DNA of 64,000 bases from Pseudodesulfovibrio sediminis (GCF_020886695.1 NZ_AP024485.1:2675001-2739000); one strand, 5' to 3'; numbered from the stretch's first letter, positions 52,065-61,395 are shown. The notes: generated by a model from the sequence alone, not told the origin. A program made the numbers and translations.

Positions 52065-53543
52065 TTATCGGGATGCGCCCTTGATGACAACCAGTGTGAT
52101 GTCATCCTCCTGATTGCCGTCGCCTGCAAAGGCCATGACCTCGTCACACAGGGCTGTCATTATTTCTTCAGCGTTCTTGCGGTGATGTGCGCGGATACTG
52201 GCCTTGACGCGGCCTGAACCGAACATGACGCCATCGGCATTGCGCGCTTCCCATGCTCCGTCTGTGCCTATGAGAATGACCTGCCCCTTGTCCGGGAAAT
52301 CCATGGTGTGTTCGCTGAACTGCCAGTCCTCAACCACGCCCAGGGGGATGTTCTCGCCCATCAGTTGGGAGAACGTGTCTGTTTCGGGATCGTAGACCAG
52401 CGGCGGCTGTTGCCCTGCGTTGACCCAGGTCGCGGTCTGCGTTGCCTGGTTCAGGCTCATGAAGAAAAGTGTCAGGAACCGGCCTGTCTCACCCATGTCA
52501 CGTGTCAGGTGACGGTTGGACTGGTCAATGGCCCGGGCAACAGTGGGTTCCGTGGCGGCGTTCTGTCGAATCACGGCCCGCCCCGTGGTCATGAGCAGGG
52601 CCGCGCCGATGCCGTGACCGGAGACGTCGCCCACCATGATTCCCAACTCGCCGCAGGCTTCCTGATCGCATTCGATAAAATCATAGAAGTCGCCGCCGGT
52701 CTCGTCGGAGAAAACACTGACCCCCGCAATATCCAGACCCGCCATTGCGGGAGGTGCTCCCGGAAGAAAGTGCTGCTGGACCTCCTGGGCGATGAGCAGT
52801 CCCTCACGCATGCGCACGCCCTCGCGCAGGGCGGAGATCATGGCGTTGGTGTGTCCGGCGATGACGCCCATCTCGTCTGACGTGGTCACGGGCACGCGCC
52901 TGGTCAGGTTGCCTCTGGCCACGTTTTCCAGCACCTGCGTTTCGGTCTTGAACAGCAGGGAGAGGTTGCGCGAGTAAGAAAGGATCAGGTTGACCACCAT
53001 GAGCAGGAGGATGCCCATGACAAAGACGATCTCTATCAGCACGGACCGGCTCAGGAATCCGATGGTGTCCATGTCGATGTTCTGTGTGGCCAGCCAGTTC
53101 ACATCACGGATGATGACCAGCAGGATGATGGCCGTGATCAGAAGGAGAATGAGGATGGCGATGAAAGTGAACGTGCGGGTCATGGGCTTGAGTATACGGG
53201 GAGGCGCATAGTTGGCCCTGCCGGTCTGCGCCTTTTCAATGATCATGCGCTCGCGGGCCAGGGCTATGTCCAGCCCGGCGAAGAGGCCGACGGTGATTAT
53301 GCCCAGCACCAGCTTCATGCCACTGTGCAGCAGGGGGAAATCATACATGAAAAGGAGAATGAACGCCGAGGCCAGCCCCGCACCGAGAAAGAGGCCGAGT
53401 TCCAGCCTGAATTGCAAGGCGGATTGTCTTATGGAAGGGCTTGGTTCGATCAGCGCGTTCTGGAGCGGCCAGCGCAGGAGAAGTGCCCCTGCCATGGGGA
53501 TCAAGATGATCAGGCCAAGCTCCCAGACCGGAAGCTGTACCAT
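52065..53543 (-). CDS. SpoIIE/PP2C serine phosphatase with HAMP domain
   Basis: 492 aa. Several N-terminal transmembrane helices (about 5-25, 48-95, 120-145, 168-192), a HAMP-like linker (ENVARGNLTRRVPVTTSDEMGVI), then a PP2C/SpoIIE domain (~250-490) with metal motifs DETGGDFYDF, VGDVSGHGIGAALLM, GTDGAWEARN and EDDITLVVIK. Such phosphatases act on anti-anti-sigma (STAS) proteins in partner-switching cascades. No STAS or anti-sigma gene is beside it. Stop lies 150 nt from the next operon. Confidence 0.92.
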   Translation of the reverse strand: MVQLPVWELGLIILIPMAGALLLRWPLQNALIEPSPSIRQSALQFRLELGLFLGAGLASAFILLFMYDFPLLHSGMKLVLGIITVGLFAGLDIALARERMIIEKAQTGRANYAPPRILKPMTRTFTFIAILILLLITAIILLVIIRDVNWLATQNIDMDTIGFLSRSVLIEIVFVMGILLLMVVNLILSYSRNLSLLFKTETQVLENVARGNLTRRVPVTTSDEMGVIAGHTNAMISALREGVRMREGLLIAQEVQQHFLPGAPPAMAGLDIAGVSVFSDETGGDFYDFIECDQEACGELGIMVGDVSGHGIGAALLMTTGRAVIRQNAATEPTVARAIDQSNRHLTRDMGETGRFLTLFFMSLNQATQTATWVNAGQQPPLVYDPETDTFSQLMGENIPLGVVEDWQFSEHTMDFPDKGQVILIGTDGAWEARNADGVMFGSGRVKASIRAHHRKNAEEIMTALCDEVMAFAGDGNQEDDITLVVIKGASR

Positions 53544-53549
53544 CAGCGG

Positions 53550-53624
53550 TCAGACCTGACCGCCGTATACTGCGCCGCCGAAAACGGCCAGGCTATAGTA
53601 CAGCAGGGGGCGGAGCGGCGACAT
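53550..53624 (-). CDS. Possible 24-aa leader/small membrane peptide
   Basis: Reads MSPLRPLLYYSLAVFGGAVYGGQV, ending 6 nt before the phosphatase start codon. AAAGGA lies 7 nt before its ATG, a good ribosome site. The hydrophobic composition suits a small membrane peptide or a coupled leader. No other support, so confidence is low. Confidence 0.35.
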   Translation of the reverse strand: MSPLRPLLYYSLAVFGGAVYGGQV

Positions 53625-53757
53625 GGTCGTATCCTTTGTCATCCAACGAGTCCTTTTTTCTTTCTTAACTCTTTGCCAAGTGGCATATTGTTGTTTAATC
53701 ATAAGGCAGTGTCTGCCTGCCGGACAAGTCTTTATTCTAAAAGGTGGCGTACATTCG

Positions 53758-54363
53758 ATGAAGAAAACAGTTTTCATGATCCTGGTGACCGTAGTGCTTG
53801 CTGCATCCACAGCCTTTGCCGCAAAGGGGTTTCCCTCTTCACTGGCAGGGTTTACCCTGGGTTCGGATATTGAGAAGTATGATAGGTATTGCAACCCGGA
53901 CAAGGCCATCCCTGTTTCGGATGCGCCGTTTCTGTCCGAAGCCCTGATCAAGGGGGATGTCCTGCCCGGAGTCCGTGGCGGAAGCTTGAGTTTCGGCAAT
54001 TGCCGGAATACGGGAAAACTTATCCGCATCAAGCTCAAGTTCTATGATCGGGGTAAAGGATTCTTCGAGAACATGCTCAGGAAGTACGAGAAGGCCTTTG
54101 GCGAGGCGGACACGTATTTGGGTGACGCCTTCAAGAATGTCATCGCCTGGGAGTGGGTGTTCAAGAACACCAAGGGCGAAGAGATTTCGTTGATACTCAT
54201 GTGGAGTCGGGACCAGGAAGTACGCCCCGGCGTGTCCATCAAAATGACGCACGAGTCCCTCATGCGCGCCGAGTTTGAGTGTTACAAGACCATGGACGAG
54301 CACAGGAGGTATGAGATGAAGGGGTCCAAGATCAAGGATCTTGATAGGTATATTCCGCGTTAG
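53758..54363 (+). CDS. Exported protein of unknown function
   Basis: 201 aa. Signal peptide MKKTVFMILVTVVLAASTAFA. The mature part opens GFPSSLAGFTLGSDIEKYDRYCN and has three cysteines after the signal. No known domain recognised. The following gene begins 2 nt after its stop, suggesting one operon. Start chosen at MKKTVF because it gives a clear signal peptide. Confidence 0.8.
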   Translation: MKKTVFMILVTVVLAASTAFAAKGFPSSLAGFTLGSDIEKYDRYCNPDKAIPVSDAPFLSEALIKGDVLPGVRGGSLSFGNCRNTGKLIRIKLKFYDRGKGFFENMLRKYEKAFGEADTYLGDAFKNVIAWEWVFKNTKGEEISLILMWSRDQEVRPGVSIKMTHESLMRAEFECYKTMDEHRRYEMKGSKIKDLDRYIPR

Positions 54364-54365
54364 CC

Positions 54366-55286
54366 ATGCCTGAGTTCATATGGAACGGAGTGGGCCTGAC
54401 AACGCCTGAGGCGTGGGAGCCTTCTGCCATCGAAAGGGACGGGCTGACCTTTGCCAGTGGCGATCGGCCCGTCTGTGAACTCAAATGGAATCGCGTTCAG
54501 GGGACCTTTTCCTTCGACAAGCATATCAAGCGGCTGACCAAGGGCAATAAGGCGGCCGGAATCATGGGCGTGTCCGAAGAAGAGACCCCGGCCGCATGGA
54601 CTGCCGCTCTGGATGTGCTGACGGAATCCGGCATCCGCTCCAAGAGCTTTCTCTGGAAGACCGGCAGCCACCGAGGCATGGGCGCCGCCCTGCATAACCC
54701 CGGATCCGGCCTGGCCGCGCTGGTCCAGTTTTTCATTTATAGCGATGACGATGAAGGGCGTGCCGCAGCCGTCCTGCACTCCATGCGCGACTACTACCTT
54801 GGCCAGAGCCTGCCTTGGGCCATGTTCGGGCTTCGCGGTCGGGTGCCGTCAGAGTTCGTGCTCAACACCTTTTCCTTCAAACCAGGGCATTACCGGGTGC
54901 AGTACTGGCGGCCCCGTTCCGGCAAGCAGTCGGATCGTGCGCAAGTCGGTAAAGGACCGGGCACCCATCTTGTCTTCGAGCGGTTCGCTCCGGCCTCGGT
55001 GGTGCTCAAGGACACCGCGCTGTCGAGCTGGCTGGGGCACGGCATGGAGGACGCCCCTCCCGCGTCCATGGACGTGGTCGAGATCGATGGCTGCGCGCGC
55101 TGGAACGGTGCGGTGAAGAGCAACCTGATGCGCACCGTGCTTCGGCGAACGGTGTATTCGCAGGGCAGAGTGTGGACAACGGCCACCCAAAACGCCATTC
55201 TGTCCGTGGTGGCGCACGGCACAGTGCCTGCGCCGGAACCTATCTTCAACGAAATCTGTGAGAGCTATGGCCTTGTTCAGGAATAA
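54366..55286 (+). CDS. Unknown protein, operon partner of PqqD-family gene
   Basis: 306 aa, no signal peptide or membrane segment. Opens PEFIWNGVGLTTPEAWEPSA, a pattern suggesting a modest beta-rich cytoplasmic protein. I do not recognise the family. It starts 2 nt after the previous stop and overlaps the PqqD-family gene by 20 nt, so the three genes look cotranscribed and translationally coupled. It may be the protein served by the PqqD-like partner. Confidence 0.75.
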   Translation: MPEFIWNGVGLTTPEAWEPSAIERDGLTFASGDRPVCELKWNRVQGTFSFDKHIKRLTKGNKAAGIMGVSEEETPAAWTAALDVLTESGIRSKSFLWKTGSHRGMGAALHNPGSGLAALVQFFIYSDDDEGRAAAVLHSMRDYYLGQSLPWAMFGLRGRVPSEFVLNTFSFKPGHYRVQYWRPRSGKQSDRAQVGKGPGTHLVFERFAPASVVLKDTALSSWLGHGMEDAPPASMDVVEIDGCARWNGAVKSNLMRTVLRRTVYSQGRVWTTATQNAILSVVAHGTVPAPEPIFNEICESYGLVQE

Positions 55287-55653
55287 ACCGATTGAGCCGA
55301 CCATTTCCCGTACCAAAGCCTTGTCCATGGTGCCGGTGAAGAATCTGGAAGTGGCCATAATTCCGCTTGAGGAAGGATTGGTGCAGCTCGCCTATCCGCT
55401 GGCCGTGAAACCGTGGTTCGGGCGATTGGCCGAAAAGGTCGGCATGTGGGACAAGCGGCCCATGACCAAGACCGTGGAGTTGGATGAGATGGGGACATTT
55501 GTCTGGGATCTCATTGATGGGGAACGTTCGGTCAGGGCCATTGCCGAGGCGTTTGCCGTGCACTATGAAGTGCAGCCCCGTGAGGCAGAGCTTTCGGTGA
55601 CCACCTTCATCAAGACCATTGGTCAGCGTGGTATTATCGGTTTGAAAGAGTAG
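55267..55653 (+). CDS. PqqD-family protein
   Basis: 128 aa. The PqqD core is visible at about residues 65-128: VELDEMGTFVWDLIDGERSVRAIAEAFA, then AELSVTTFIKTIGQRGIIGL. PqqD proteins usually bind peptide substrates of radical-SAM or RiPP-modifying enzymes. No radical-SAM or precursor gene was seen here. Start: ATG at 55267 overlaps the preceding gene; a GTG at 55258 is possible. Confidence 0.8.
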   Translation: MALFRNKPIEPTISRTKALSMVPVKNLEVAIIPLEEGLVQLAYPLAVKPWFGRLAEKVGMWDKRPMTKTVELDEMGTFVWDLIDGERSVRAIAEAFAVHYEVQPREAELSVTTFIKTIGQRGIIGLKE

Positions 55654-55654
55654 C

Positions 55655-55927
55655 TCAGAGCTGGGGCAGGATTTCCAGATGCATTTCGGTGGTCACGGCC
55701 TTCAGAAACTGTTTTATCTCCCGCTTCAGGTGCGGGCTGTATCTGAGTACCAATATCCCCTTGAATTTATTGACTACCGTGAATATGCCGAGGTTGTCGT
55801 AGCCTTCCAGCAGAAAGCGGAACATCCCTATCATTGACGGGTCGATGCGGATATAGGTGCGCGCGGATTCCGCCGGGGCGGGCGGGCAGATGCGCTTGCG
55901 GTATTTGCGGCGAGACGAGGACTTCAT
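55655..55927 (-). CDS. DUF4911 family protein
   Basis: 90 aa. Pattern YIRIDPSMIGMFRFLLEGYDNLGIFTVV then VLRYSPHLKREIKQFLKAV fits DUF4911, a small family common in deltaproteobacteria and of unknown function. The N-terminus is Arg/Lys rich. Convergent with the PqqD-family gene, whose stop ends 1 nt away. Confidence 0.8.
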   Translation of the reverse strand: MKSSSRRKYRKRICPPAPAESARTYIRIDPSMIGMFRFLLEGYDNLGIFTVVNKFKGILVLRYSPHLKREIKQFLKAVTTEMHLEILPQL

Positions 55928-56016
55928 GGGGGATGTCTATCGGCTCCGGCCTTAAAAGGCAAATGGAAGCTGCCACGGGAGCAGGGACTGTTCGCAGAAG
56001 TGCATGAAATGGACAC

Positions 56017-56046
56017 GAAAAAGGCCGCATCAGCGCGGCCTTTTTC
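56017..56046. terminator. Terminator downstream of Lon-like gene
   Basis: GAAAAAGGCCGC / GCGGCCTTTTTC with a 6-nt loop, A/T-tracts on both sides. Confidence 0.9.
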
Positions 56047-56067
56047 ACTTGTGATTGTTTTGAACGG

Positions 56068-58476
56068 TTACTGCTTGTTCGCCGGCATGGCGAGTTTGGT
56101 CAATTCGGCCAGCCTGTCGTCCACCTTGCGGTAGAGTGTGCCAGCGGGGTATGCGCCGTTCTTGCCGCGTATGCCGCAGCGCAGGCCGGTCAGGATATAC
56201 ATGGCTTCCTCAATGGTCTTGACCGGGAAGATGTGGAACATGCCGTTTTCAACGGCCTGGACCACTTCGTCCTTGAGCATGAGGTTGACCACGTTGTCCG
56301 CGGGCAGGATGACGCCCTGTTTGCCGGTCAGCTTGCGGCGGCGGCAGACCTCGAAGAATCCCTCGATCTTGCGGTTGACGCCGCCGACGGCCATGACGGC
56401 GCCGGACTGGGAGACCGCGCCGGTAAAGGCGTAGGACAGGTTGATGGGCGTATCGGACAGGGCGGACAACAGGGATGCCAGTTCCGCGCCCGAGGCCGAG
56501 TCTCCCTCGATGCCCGCGTAGGATTGCTCGAAGCAGAGCGAGCCGGTCAGCACAATGGGTTTGTCCTGGGCGAACAGGCGTACCAGATAGGACTTGATGA
56601 TCATCATGCCCTTGGTGTGGATGGGGCCGCCGAGCTGGGCTTCGCGCTCCAGATCGAGGATGCCGCCGTGTCCCACACCCGCAGTGCAGGAAATCTGATG
56701 GGGCAGACCGAATTCGTAGTTGCCGAACAGGGTCACGGACAGACCGTTGGCGCGGCCCGTTGCCTGACCGGTCGTTTCGACCTTGATGACCTGCCGATCA
56801 TAGTCGGTCATGAACTCCTCTTCATAGAGGTTGGCCCGGTAATCCTTGGCCGCCACGGCCTCGTTCAGGTCCGTGAGGTCCACCTGTTTTTTTCCGGCCA
56901 TGCGGGCCAGGGCCGTTGCCTCGATCATGCGCTCGCGGATGAGCGGGATGTACAGGGAAAGGCGTTTCTGGTCTTCCACCAGCCGGGAAGAGAAATCCAC
57001 CAGCCCGGCCATGGCCTCACGGGTGAGCGGGAGCACGTCCGTCTCCTGAGCGGTCTGGCCGATGATGGAGATGTAATTCTTGATGTTGGCGGCGTTGCGC
57101 GTGGCCGCGTGTTGCAGGTGCGCCTTGAGCTTGAAGAATTTGGCGAACCGGTCGTCATTGTAGAGCATGATCTCGTAGTGCTCGTCCGTGCCGATGAGCA
57201 CCACTTTTATGTCGAGTTCAATGGGCGCGGGCTGGATGGTACGGGCGCGAACCTGTTCCGGGTCCACCGGGTCCTCGATGCGCGACTGGCCCGAGCGCAG
57301 GGCGCGGAGCAGGCCTTCCCAGGAGCTGGGGTTGGACAGCAGGTCTTCCATGTTCAGGATGAGGAAACCGCCGTTGGCCTTGTGGATGGCGCCCGCCTTG
57401 ATCAGGGAAAAGTCCGTGTAGAGCGCCCCCATTTCGGCCTCGCGTTCGATGGAACCGAGCAGGTTGAAGGGCGTGGGGTGATCCTCCACCACGACCGGTG
57501 CGCCCTTGGTCTTGCCGTTATCCACGAAGAGATTGACCTCGAACCGGGCAAAGAAGTCTTCGCCGCCGGGCATGCCGTCGGGCAGGAGTCCGGCCAGGGA
57601 GGAATCCCGGGGCATGAACTGATCCACGTTCTCCACGACTTCCTTGATCAGGGCCTCGAAGTAGTCGGGCATGCCGTCGATGGAGGTGAATTTGTCCATG
57701 GCCTTGGTAAAGCAATCGTTCATGACGCCCTGGGCCATTTCCCGTTGTAGGGCGGTCTCGGATTCGCGCATGTCCATTTCATTCTGATTGATCTGGCGCA
57801 GCAGCGAACTGACCCCGGCGAGCAACTCCTCGCCTTTGGCCTTGAGCTTTTTGCGCATGGCGGGCTTGAGCTTGTCGAAATCCTTGTCGGACACGACCTC
57901 GCCATCCATGATGGGGGAAAGCGTGAGCACGCCTTCCTCGTCCAGGCTGAGGGAGAAGTTTTCCCTTTCCGCTGTTTCGTCCATCTGGTTGAACAGGGTT
58001 TCCCGTTTGGCGTTGAACTTCTTGACCATGGCCTCGTGTTTCTTCTGGAAGGTGTCCTTTTCGAAGCGAGCCGGGATCTCCTGACGGATATGGGTCATTG
58101 CCTTGTGCTGGGCGGTCTTGAGCTTGCGGCCCTTGCCAGCGGCCATGTGCACGGCAATGGGTTTGTCGTTGTCCTCGAAGTTGTAGAGATAGACCACGTC
58201 ACCCGGAGGTGTTGCTTTGGCCGCCGTGGGCGTGAGAAAGGCTTTGACGAAATAGGTGCGGCCCATGTTGGGTTCGCCGGAAACATAGATGTTATGCTCG
58301 TTCCCCTTGATCTCAAGGGCCAGGGACAGGGCCTGGATGGCCCGGGGCTGGAGCTTGGGATAGACGTTTTTTGCCGGAATGTCCGAGCTGGTTGCATAGG
58401 GGATCTTGGCGGGGTCCAGGGTGGCCCGGAGCCTGGATGCAGGGAGTCCTTTCAGCGCAGGAGTAGTCTTCTTCAT
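56068..58476 (-). CDS. Lon-like AAA+ protease (LonB type)
   Basis: 802 aa. Soluble ATP-dependent Ser-Lys protease. N-terminal nucleotide-binding region with NIYVSGEPNMGRTYFVKAF, a long coiled-coil middle, then a LonB-type AAA module (HKANGGFLILNMEDLL) and the C-terminal S16 protease with EGDSASGAELASLLSALSD, whose Ser is the catalytic one. The Walker A variant (GEPNMGRT) differs from canonical GxxGxGKT but is typical of this Lon-like branch. ATG at 58476; the frame upstream is unlikely coding. Confidence 0.9.
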   Translation of the reverse strand: MKKTTPALKGLPASRLRATLDPAKIPYATSSDIPAKNVYPKLQPRAIQALSLALEIKGNEHNIYVSGEPNMGRTYFVKAFLTPTAAKATPPGDVVYLYNFEDNDKPIAVHMAAGKGRKLKTAQHKAMTHIRQEIPARFEKDTFQKKHEAMVKKFNAKRETLFNQMDETAERENFSLSLDEEGVLTLSPIMDGEVVSDKDFDKLKPAMRKKLKAKGEELLAGVSSLLRQINQNEMDMRESETALQREMAQGVMNDCFTKAMDKFTSIDGMPDYFEALIKEVVENVDQFMPRDSSLAGLLPDGMPGGEDFFARFEVNLFVDNGKTKGAPVVVEDHPTPFNLLGSIEREAEMGALYTDFSLIKAGAIHKANGGFLILNMEDLLSNPSSWEGLLRALRSGQSRIEDPVDPEQVRARTIQPAPIELDIKVVLIGTDEHYEIMLYNDDRFAKFFKLKAHLQHAATRNAANIKNYISIIGQTAQETDVLPLTREAMAGLVDFSSRLVEDQKRLSLYIPLIRERMIEATALARMAGKKQVDLTDLNEAVAAKDYRANLYEEEFMTDYDRQVIKVETTGQATGRANGLSVTLFGNYEFGLPHQISCTAGVGHGGILDLEREAQLGGPIHTKGMMIIKSYLVRLFAQDKPIVLTGSLCFEQSYAGIEGDSASGAELASLLSALSDTPINLSYAFTGAVSQSGAVMAVGGVNRKIEGFFEVCRRRKLTGKQGVILPADNVVNLMLKDEVVQAVENGMFHIFPVKTIEEAMYILTGLRCGIRGKNGAYPAGTLYRKVDDRLAELTKLAMPANKQ

Positions 58477-58694
58477 TGAATGCTCACGTTGTTGGTTTTG
58501 TGCGGCAGGGGCACTGTTGCCAAATCTATGCGGTTTCAACCCGATTGTCATCATTCTTGTCAAGGTGGAAAAGGAAAAAGAGCAACTCCCGGTAAAGGAA
58601 TCGTGCCGTATTGCAGCTGCGTCTGCATACAGCGGCCACGGAACCGTGGCATCGGTATCGGTTCATGATGTCATGCCGTTCCGGCGCGATGTCG

Positions 58695-58964
58695 TTACCG
58701 GATATAATTGGGCAGGTTCAAAAAGAGATTGGTGGTGTAGGACGTCATCTTGTCCATGATCCATGGAAAGGCGAGGAGGAGCGCGATGAAAATGGCAACG
58801 ATCTTCGGCACCATGGTCAGCGTCATTTCCTGAATCTGGGTGGCTGCCTGGATAATGGAAATGAAAATACCGACGATCATGCCGATACCGAGCATGGGCA
58901 GGGATATGATCAATGTCATTTCAATCGCCTGTCTGGCGAATCCAACCACGAATTCAGGAGTCAT
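58695..58964 (-). CDS. fliQ: Flagellar export protein FliQ
   Basis: 89 aa, exactly the usual FliQ length, two transmembrane helices. MTPEFVVGFARQAIEMTLIISLPML and the second helix IVAIFIALLLAFPWIM are typical. Part of the flagellar type III export gate with FliP and FliR. Last of the cluster here; ends 37 nt from fliP. Confidence 0.95.
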   Translation of the reverse strand: MTPEFVVGFARQAIEMTLIISLPMLGIGMIVGIFISIIQAATQIQEMTLTMVPKIVAIFIALLLAFPWIMDKMTSYTTNLFLNLPNYIR

Positions 58965-59001
58965 CGGACGCACTTCTCCCTGGGAAAACTATTGTGTCCC
59001 G

Positions 59002-59769
59002 TCACTGGAACGTGTTGACCAGAGAACCTATGAGCAGGTTCCAGCCGTCGATCAGAATAAAGAGCAAAATCTTGAACGGCAATGATATCATGACCGGAGG
59101 CAGCATCATCATACCCATGGCGAGCAGGATGGAGGCCACGACCATATCCAGAATCAGGAAGGGAATATAGATCAGGAAGCCGATGGTGAACCCGGTCTTG
59201 AGCTCAGAGATGGTATAGGCGGCCACCAGCATGATGGTGGGGACCTCTTCCTTGGTCGCGGGCCGTTCTTCCTTGGTGATGGAGTAGAAAATTGACAGAT
59301 CTTTTTCGCGGGTGTGCTTGAACATGAAGCCGCGAATGGGAACCTGCGCCCGCTCCAGTGCTTCGGTGAAGCCTATCTGTTCATCCATGTACGGCTGGAG
59401 CGCCGTGTCGTTCATGGCCTTGCCCACAGGGTACATGATGACCATGGTCATGAAGATGGCCAGCCCGGACAGGATCTGGTTGGGGGGCATCTGCTGGGTG
59501 CCCATGGCCTGCCTGATGAAGTGGAACACGATGATGATGCGGGTGAACGACGTCATGGTCAACATGATGGCCGGAGCCATGGACAGGACGGTCAGCAGAA
59601 AGAGGATTTCCAGCAGTGAGGAGATTTCTTCCGGCTCGGCCTGTCCGGCGGCCAGTTCCATGGTGAACTTGGGGATGGTCGGCACCTGCCCGTAGGCCAG
59701 CACCGGGAGCAGAAGACCCGCCAGAGCGAGGCCAAGGATGATGAATCCTCGTTTACTGCTCCGAGTCAT
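59002..59769 (-). CDS. fliP: Flagellar export protein FliP
   Basis: 255 aa with a cleavable signal peptide (LLLPVLAYG), as in known FliP. Motifs LSMAPAIMLTMTSFTRIIIVFHFIRQAMGTQQMPPNQ (read in parts) and MMMLPPVMISLPFKILLFILIDGW. Core of the flagellar export gate. Its start overlaps fliO by 17 nt. Confidence 0.96.
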   Translation of the reverse strand: MTRSSKRGFIILGLALAGLLLPVLAYGQVPTIPKFTMELAAGQAEPEEISSLLEILFLLTVLSMAPAIMLTMTSFTRIIIVFHFIRQAMGTQQMPPNQILSGLAIFMTMVIMYPVGKAMNDTALQPYMDEQIGFTEALERAQVPIRGFMFKHTREKDLSIFYSITKEERPATKEEVPTIMLVAAYTISELKTGFTIGFLIYIPFLILDMVVASILLAMGMMMLPPVMISLPFKILLFILIDGWNLLIGSLVNTFQ

Positions 59770-60142
59770 TGTTGCCGCTCCTCTTCAGAAATGAGGCAAA
59801 GCTTCGGGCCGGTTGCTCCACCTCGATGTCCTCCCCTGCCTCTTCACTGGCGAGCAGGGTGATGTTTTCTTCGGTCACGCCAAGGATCATGTCCTTGTCG
59901 CGGTATCGGACCACGGCTATGGACTGCCGGTTGCCGAGCATGAGGCGGCTGATCAGACGGGGACCGCCCTGGCCGCTCATGGCGCCGGGGACGCCAAACC
60001 GCTTGAGCAGCCAGTATGCCAGAAAAATGGCGCCAAGCATCAGGCACAGGTATCCGGCAGTGGTTAGGATTGTCGTTCCTGAGTCCACCGCAGGAAGCTG
60101 CATGGCAGTGCCTGCTGCCTGAGTTGCAGCCGTGTTAGCCAA
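59753..60142 (-). CDS. fliO: Flagellar protein FliO
   Basis: 129 aa. One transmembrane helix (about 28-46, AGYLCLMLGAIFLAYWLLK) and a cytoplasmic FliO domain with LISRLMLGNRQSIAVVRYRDKDMILGVTEENITLL. Assists assembly of FliP rings. Overlaps fliP downstream and fliN upstream by a few bases. Confidence 0.9.
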   Translation of the reverse strand: MANTAATQAAGTAMQLPAVDSGTTILTTAGYLCLMLGAIFLAYWLLKRFGVPGAMSGQGGPRLISRLMLGNRQSIAVVRYRDKDMILGVTEENITLLASEEAGEDIEVEQPARSFASFLKRSGNNDSEQ

Positions 60143-60704
60143 GTTGTTTCACTCGCTCGATGGGGCTGATGATATCCGTCAGACGGATACCGAACTTCTC
60201 GTTGATGACGACCGCTTCGCCGCGCGCCACCAGCTTGCCGTTCACATAAATTTCCAAGGGTTCGCCTGCCAGTTTGTTCAGCTCGACAACCGAACCCTGA
60301 CCGAGCTGCAGCAGTTCGTTGATCAGGAGCTTGGTACGGCCCAGTTCGGCCGAGACTTCCAGCGGAATGTCGAGAATGAAGTCCAGGTCGCGTTTGCCGG
60401 AAGAGCTACCGGCTTTGGCGTCCGGGCCCATGTCGGTGAACTCGTAGTCATGCGTCTGGGTGGAGAGGAACTGCTGTTCTTTCTCGTGCTTGATCTCGTC
60501 CTGTTCGGTGTCGGCCAGCGCTGCGGCCCATTCATCTGCCAGGGCCTCATCGTCCTGGCCCATATCCGCGCCACCTGCATCAGCTGGGTCGGCAACGTTT
60601 TCAAGCGCGCCAAGCGGATCATCGGGATCAGATCCACCGTCGCCATCACCATCCAAGAGGGCGTCCGCCCATTCCTGTGCAAGTTTGTCTTGATCGTCAG
60701 ACAT
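60135..60704 (-). CDS. fliN: Flagellar motor switch protein FliN
   Basis: 189 aa. Acidic N-terminal extension (about 1-105, repeated LA(D/Q)EWA(D/A)AL motifs), then the conserved FliN C-ring domain: LDFILDIPLEVSAELGRTK, LLQLGQGSVVELNKLAGEPLEIYVNGKLVARGEAVV (in parts) and GIRLTDIISP. Controls rotation direction and export-cargo docking. Overlaps fliO by 8 nt. Confidence 0.95.
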   Translation of the reverse strand: MSDDQDKLAQEWADALLDGDGDGGSDPDDPLGALENVADPADAGGADMGQDDEALADEWAAALADTEQDEIKHEKEQQFLSTQTHDYEFTDMGPDAKAGSSSGKRDLDFILDIPLEVSAELGRTKLLINELLQLGQGSVVELNKLAGEPLEIYVNGKLVARGEAVVINEKFGIRLTDIISPIERVKQLG

Positions 60705-60788
60705 GTCGTTATACCTCGCGAAAAACGTTTGAAATCAGCAGTCCGTCAAAAAACATGACGGTCCGAAGCTGTTTTTGCAAAAAGCGTG

Positions 60789-61289
60789 CTACTGGATGAC
60801 CATTTCGGTAATATACACTCTCAGCACGCCGCCTTTCCCGATAACCTGGTTGAGCCTATCCGCGATTTCCTGCTTGAGTTCGATCTTTGCCTTTGTAGAG
60901 GACAGGCCGTCGTAGGTCTTGCTCGACAGGAGCAGGAGCAGGGCGTCCTTTATCTTGGCTTCCTTGGCGGTCAGGGCTGCGGACGCTTCTTCATCCCGTA
61001 CCTCGACTTCGATGCCGAGCTTCAGATACCGGCGGCCCAGAGGATCGGCCAGGTTGACCAGGAACGTGGGCAGCGGCACAAGGGTGCCTTCGAGATTCTC
61101 CAACGGTTCCTGATCGCCATCGGTCATCTCCGAGGTGGCTGCGTCATCCTCGCTGGGGGCGGCAATAAACATGGTATAGCCGAAATATCCACCAACACCG
61201 AGGGCAATCAGCACCACGAGAATGATGATCCATTTCAGCATTCCGCCTTTCTTCTTTCCTTCTTCCTGCGTGAGATCGTCATCTGCCAT
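60789..61289 (-). CDS. fliL: Flagellar basal body protein FliL
   Basis: 166 aa. One N-terminal transmembrane helix (about 18-40, WIIILVVLIALGVGGYFGY), an acidic linker, and the periplasmic FliL domain with PTFLVNLADPLGRRYLKLGIEVEV and the final VIGKGGVLRVYITEMVIQ. Supports stator function. ATG at 61289 preferred over the GTG at 61298, with AAGGTG 6 nt upstream. Confidence 0.93.
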   Translation of the reverse strand: MADDDLTQEEGKKKGGMLKWIIILVVLIALGVGGYFGYTMFIAAPSEDDAATSEMTDGDQEPLENLEGTLVPLPTFLVNLADPLGRRYLKLGIEVEVRDEEASAALTAKEAKIKDALLLLLSSKTYDGLSSTKAKIELKQEIADRLNQVIGKGGVLRVYITEMVIQ

Positions 61290-61395
61290 GGTGGACACCT
61301 TTTTCCTGCTTTATGTTGCATTCTCTCTATATCGACAATTGAGCCAAGTTTCCAGACAAAGTTTAGACACAGATCGTGTGGCCTGTGTGCGGAGG

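Noticed and set aside
53683-53700. Sigma-54-like promoter (TGGCATATTGTTGTT)
   Set aside because: The -12 element lacks the essential GC, so it does not fit the -24/-12 rule.
60743-60761. CCGTCA/TGACGG hairpin between fliL and fliN
   Set aside because: Only 6 bp with no T-tract on the minus strand and inside an apparent operon; too weak to call a terminator.
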